Positions 6,508 to 8,269 of a stretch of DNA of 8,269 nucleotides are shown in pieces. The notes beneath the pieces are model-generated. The model was not told the origin of the DNA. It saw only the letters and a program-made list of their open reading frames with translations, and made no database searches. The DNA is from an uncultured Lachnospiraceae bacterium. Lineage in GTDB: Bacteria > Bacillota > Clostridia > Lachnospirales > Lachnospiraceae. The stretch is taken from NCBI GenBank assembly GCA_902803625.1, contig CADCQV010000172.1, positions 1 through 8,269 on the forward strand, read 5' to 3'. The position numbers were made by a program, and so were the translations under genes. Position 1 is the stretch's first letter; every line of letters starts with the position of its first letter.

Positions 6508-7606
6508 ATCTGTCTCCGATAAGCTTCATTATCTTCTTTCTGTTCATTCCGGGATAAAAATACTTTTCAAGCCTGGCACTTTCTTTATACTTTTTCCCCG
6601 TTTTTTCCGAAGGGTCGTAAAGATAGATCCCTTCTCCCGGGATCCGGAACAAAACATTGCTGTCCACGGGCCTTAATGAAAGACCGAAGCTTTCCTTTAT
6701 CTTAAAGGGCAGTATCTCCGATGAATAAAAGCATCCGGCCCTTAATGCCTGATCCCGCCTTTTAAGCCCATAGATATCCGACTGAAATGGCAGCGCCTCG
6801 TTTTCAAAATACGGATCATATTTTGCCCCCGATTCCTCATAAAGGGAAAAGCAGTACTCCCTCTTTTTCCCGAGACTTAAAGGCACCTGCAGATCAGTAA
6901 CCGCCTCATTCGTGTGCTCCCCTTCATCAAAGAAATTTGTCGTGTAGGATATCCGGGGATAAAACCAGGTCTTCCCCTCTTCGATGGCATATTTCAGGGC
7001 ATATTTAAGCCAGGAGGAGCTTCCCCATTCCGCTGCGGGCGCGGGCATTCCGTTCCCGTGGAGATCCTCCCCGTCATGCTCATTAAGCCAGCTCCTGAAG
7101 GCGCTCCACTCATCCTTTGTCCAGGCCTGGCCCCAGCTTGACGGAAAGCGGAAATAAAAATTGTCGTACCCGTCATCTGCCGCATCAAAGGGAAGACGGG
7201 CAAAAACATTGAATTTATGGCTGTAAAGCGAAACCCCGGCAACCTGCCTGTCTGCTGAAACCTTATCCAGCGCAGCGCAGGCATAATGGTAAAACAGCGG
7301 AGAAACGAAGAGATCATCCTCCAGCATAATGATGCTTCCGAATTCCTCTGTCAGATCCCCAAGTCCTAAGATATGCTTTTTTAAGCCGAGCCTTTCGGGA
7401 TGGGTAATGACCCTTTTTTCTCCCTGCTCCCAGGAAAAGGCCTCTGCCGTTTCAATGACCTCTGTACTATCGCTTTTATCTATGCTTATGACCAGAGTGA
7501 TGTCTGAAAAACCGCTGTAATCCGCACTTTCCAGACTGTTTAAAAGGCGCTTCAGTGCCTTATCCCTGTTGTACGCCACGACCACTATGGCAGGCTTCAT
7601 ACTCAT
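6488..7606 (-). CDS. Glycosyltransferase, GT-A fold, GNT-I/GT2-like
   Basis: A 372-residue predicted cytoplasmic transferase that would move a sugar from a nucleotide donor to the growing glycan. The N-terminus has a beta strand plus AYNR (11-14), typical of GT-A enzymes, then VISIDKSD near 39-46. LEDD at 95-98 is the likely metal and nucleotide-sugar binding motif, of the kind seen in GNT-I-like proteins. SSWGQAW at 156-162 resembles the acceptor-side motif of this group. Residues from about 240 to 372 form a C-terminal extension that I cannot assign. No signal peptide or membrane span is visible. The ATG at 7604-7606 shares an ATGA with the upstream stop and has GAGGA nine bases upstream. 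A second ATG two codons on is further from that site and less likely. The 3' end overlaps the ABC gene by 20 bases. Donor and acceptor cannot be read from sequence. Confidence 0.88.
   Translation of the reverse strand: MSMKPAIVVVAYNRDKALKRLLNSLESADYSGFSDITLVISIDKSDSTEVIETAEAFSWEQGEKRVITHPERLGLKKHILGLGDLTEEFGSIIMLEDDLFVSPLFYHYACAALDKVSADRQVAGVSLYSHKFNVFARLPFDAADDGYDNFYFRFPSSWGQAWTKDEWSAFRSWLNEHDGEDLHGNGMPAPAAEWGSSSWLKYALKYAIEEGKTWFYPRISYTTNFFDEGEHTNEAVTDLQVPLSLGKKREYCFSLYEESGAKYDPYFENEALPFQSDIYGLKRRDQALRAGCFYSSEILPFKIKESFGLSLRPVDSNVLFRIPGEGIYLYDPSEKTGKKYKESARLEKYFYPGMNRKKIMKLIGDRFEGYFK
6513..6518 (-). promoter_or_regulatory. Ribosome binding site deciding a TTG start
   Basis: The minus strand reads CGGAGA here, five bases before the TTG at 6505-6507. 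It lies inside the 3' end of the upstream glycosyltransferase gene. It supports the TTG as the start of the ABC transporter, because no ATG or GTG gives the complete first membrane helix. Confidence 0.7.
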
Positions 7607-8269
7607 TCCAGGATGTCCTCCGTAAGCTTCCGTACATCACTGAAGTCATCTATGTGGGAACGAATCCACTTCTCGTCCTTCTCCCACCACTTCAGTTTGA
7701 GGAGCTTATCCCTCTCTTCCTCAGAAAACCTGTATCTTATCGTTCGTGCCGGAACCCCCGCATTTATGCTGTACGGCGGCAGTTCTCCCTTTACCACTGC
7801 TCCAGCGCCGACCACGGCTCCGTCCCCGATCTTCGCCCCGTCAAGTATGGTTACGTTGTTTCCGATCCAGACATCACTTCCGATCGAAATACGTGCCGTA
7901 TCGTCAATATAGGTTTTTTCACGGGCATAGCTGAAGCCGAAGATCCTTTCAGGATCGGTAAAGGCCGGGTGCAGAGCTGCCGCACCGTTAAGTGGATGGC
8001 CGCCCACCGCAGTGGTCACATTGACCCCGATGGAGGTATAGTATCCGATATCGGTATGGGAAAAGTTCCCGTTATTATTGATATATGAGCCGTATCCCAG
8101 ACGACAGCCGTGTATCTCCGTATTTTTCCCGAGATAATTATGCCCCTCTACCAGAGAATCCTTTGAGATATAGGAGCCCTTTTTGAAAATGCTCTGCGTG
8201 GAGCATTCCAGGAGAAAGCTCTTCACCGGATATAAAAAGCCCCTGTACAGGCTCTGCGCCAGGGATGTA
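7603..8269 (-). CDS. Sugar O-acyltransferase, CatB/LbH (hexapeptide repeat) family, 5'-partial
   Basis: Likely transfers an acetyl or similar acyl group from a CoA donor to a sugar hydroxyl in the cytoplasm. A GTG at 8224-8226 would give 207 residues, but the frame stays open to the window edge (14 more sense codons) and no good ribosome binding site precedes that GTG. The real start is therefore probably outside. Numbering from the GTG, left-handed beta-helix hexapeptide repeats run from about residue 25 to 150, with I-G-x-D-V-W-I-G-x-N-V near 115-125 and a second block to 145. GGHPLN at 75-80 carries the probable catalytic His77 of the CatB/Vat/NodL-like group. NAGVPAR at 155-161 is the usual closing motif, followed by a charged helical tail. 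The family is clear; the acceptor sugar is not. The stop overlaps the next start in an ATGA, so the two genes are likely coupled. Confidence 0.9.
   Translation of the reverse strand, partial: TSLAQSLYRGFLYPVKSFLLECSTQSIFKKGSYISKDSLVEGHNYLGKNTEIHGCRLGYGSYINNNGNFSHTDIGYYTSIGVNVTTAVGGHPLNGAAALHPAFTDPERIFGFSYAREKTYIDDTARISIGSDVWIGNNVTILDGAKIGDGAVVGAGAVVKGELPPYSINAGVPARTIRYRFSEEERDKLLKLKWWEKDEKWIRSHIDDFSDVRKLTEDILE

Noticed and set aside
7555..8088. 177-residue plus-strand ORF
   Set aside because: It is antisense across the acyltransferase and glycosyltransferase genes, both of which have clear family motifs.
1..8269. CRISPR array, tRNA, rRNA, insertion sequence or defence system
   Set aside because: No regularly spaced repeats, RNA gene signatures, transposase or nuclease motifs were seen; all large ORFs fit glycan assembly.

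Overview
The window holds seven consecutive genes, all on the minus strand, so transcription runs from right to left. They form part of a cell-surface glycan or exopolysaccharide assembly cluster. The style points to a Firmicute, most likely a Lachnospiraceae-type clostridium: AGGA/GGAG ribosome binding sites, TTG as well as ATG starts, very tight gene packing, G+C in the forties by eye, and the family mix. This taxonomic call is an inference; no rRNA or housekeeping marker is present.

In order of transcription: a CatB/LbH-type sugar O-acyltransferase whose 5' end lies outside the window (8269-7603); a GT-A fold glycosyltransferase of the GNT-I/GT2-like type (7606-6488); a PglK/MsbA-like ABC exporter with fused membrane and ATPase domains, the likely glycolipid flippase (6507-4753); a family 2 glycosyltransferase (4756-3788); an alpha-1,2-fucosyltransferase of family GT11 (3787-2855); a zinc-ribbon SAM-dependent methyltransferase (2870-1737); and a polytopic YfhO/GT-C-like membrane protein (1780-113). 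The last 112 bases, at the left edge, are non-coding. They end in a Shine-Dalgarno sequence for a further minus-strand gene beyond the edge.

The genes fit one job. The soluble transferases would build an oligosaccharide on a lipid carrier, including a fucose in alpha-1,2 linkage. The acyltransferase and methyltransferase would decorate sugars. The ABC protein would flip the lipid-linked product across the membrane. The GT-C-like membrane protein may add or transfer sugars on the outer face. No wzx/wzy pair, initiating phosphoglycosyltransferase or GDP-fucose synthesis gene lies in the window. Most junctions overlap (4, 20, 4, 16 and 44 bases) or abut, which suggests translational coupling in one operon.

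The most unusual structure is a short palindromic repeat (2799-2853) just after the fucosyltransferase stop. It reads in frame with the methyltransferase and supplies residues 6-24 of the longest version of that protein. Either a repeat has been overprinted into a protein N-terminus, or the true start is Met35 and the repeat is an intercistronic hairpin. Two successive genes starting with TTG are the other notable point. I saw no CRISPR, tRNA, rRNA, insertion sequence or evident new defence system.
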